This document shows, piece by piece, positions 46,399 through 46,669 of a stretch of DNA of 46,669 nt (positions within the stretch are counted from its first letter, which is position 1; each line of letters opens with the position of its first letter). The translations under genes and the position numbers were made by a program. The notes under the pieces were generated by a model. The model was not told the origin of the DNA. It saw only the letters and a program-made list of their open reading frames with translations, and made no database searches. Source of the stretch: Planktothricoides sp. SR001. GTDB taxonomy: Bacteria > Cyanobacteriota > Cyanobacteriia > Cyanobacteriales > Laspinemataceae. The stretch covers positions 93,522 through 140,190 of the forward strand of contig NZ_LIUQ01000011.1 of the NCBI RefSeq assembly GCF_001276715.1, given 5' to 3'.

Positions 46399-46653
46399 CT
46401 TTAGGATGCAAAAAAGAAACCCGGTTTCTTATTCCCCGCAGACCAGCTAGAAACCGGGTTTCTTTTCGGCATATCACAGTTATCTGTTTTAAGCAAACAA
46501 GAAACCCGGTTTCTTCGTCCTCGCAGATAACCTAGAAACCGGGTTTCTTTGGTGAAAATGTAGGGGCGAATGGCCATTCGCCCCTACTGTTAAATCCCAA
46601 CAAGAAACCGGGTTTCTTAATCCCCGCAGCTAACCCAGAAACCGGGCTTCTTA
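46361..46653. repeat. Array of AAACCGGGTTT palindromes at the window end
   Basis: Seven copies of GAAACCGGGTTTC or complement, spaced alternately about 50 and 36 bases with recurring spacers (CACAGTTATCTGTTTTAAGCA; AATCCCCGCAG), plus one 28-bp GGGGCGAATGGCC palindrome at 46561-46588. The first copy is inside the ABC exporter gene. Confidence 0.92.
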
Positions 46654-46669
46654 ATCCCCGCAGATCGTT

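Noticed and set aside
46361-46669. CRISPR-like array at the window end
   Set aside because: The repeated unit is a 13-15 bp palindrome occurring in both orientations, the spacers themselves recur, and no cas gene is nearby. It is a dispersed palindromic repeat.

Overview
The window reads as chromosomal DNA of a filamentous, Oscillatoriales-type cyanobacterium. The evidence is acsF (aerobic chlorophyll biosynthesis), a groEL2-type chaperonin under a CIRCE operator, very many HIP1 octamers (GCGATCGC), DUF29, Uma2, DUF4336 and DUF1995 proteins typical of cyanobacteria, and an unusually heavy load of short palindromic and tandem repeats. I see no tRNA, rRNA, CRISPR array or prophage. Genus-level placement is not attempted.

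Layout. 1-600: repeat debris and the 3' end of a degraded TnpB (IS200/IS605-type) gene just below groEL. 592-3853: groEL2 (-) and acsF (+), divergent around a control region with a CIRCE site, an HLR1-like RpaB box and a leader hairpin. 4145-5800: an exported barrel-like protein, then remains of toxin-antitoxin genes (an orphan small gene, a broken PIN toxin, a frameshifted UPF0175 gene). 5974-8968: a HIRAN-domain protein, a DUF4336 protein and a small DNA-binding protein with iterated 16-bp sites upstream. 9433-24418: the core of the window, a minus-strand pseudaminic-acid (nonulosonate) locus: pseB, pseC, an SpsF/PseF-like cytidylyltransferase, pseG, pseH-like, pseI, and two giant multidomain proteins (capsule/TPR/two methyltransferases; GT4-TPR-GT41). 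It is interrupted by a membrane protein and a DUF29 gene, and its likely terminator is at 9320-9369. 24590-28813: DUF29, a small conserved protein, a CDF metal transporter, a zinc-ribbon membrane protein, a toxin-antitoxin pair whose toxin carries a stop codon, and a small EamA-like protein. 29326-32087: a lipoprotein with two PLD domains, an embedded EF-hand loop and C-terminal helix-hairpin-helix motifs, then a zinc-finger/ParE-like protein. 32437-36506: cysteine desulfurase, a type II restriction-modification pair and a DUF1995 protein. 36633-41426: metallophosphoesterase, HAD phosphatase, and three two-component genes. 41712-46398: a lipoprotein substrate-binding protein, a small unknown gene, a Uma2 protein and an ABC exporter.

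How the genes work together. PseB, PseC, PseH, PseG and PseI cover UDP-GlcNAc to pseudaminic acid. The SpsF-like enzyme would make the CMP-sugar, and the two large fusion proteins are the obvious candidates to transfer and decorate it on a surface protein or polysaccharide. The locus has been remodelled by small repeats, including a palindromic AAACCGGGTTT family that has entered reading frames and is translated as KPGF-type peptides in several unrelated proteins. All functional statements rest on reading the sequence; no database search was possible.
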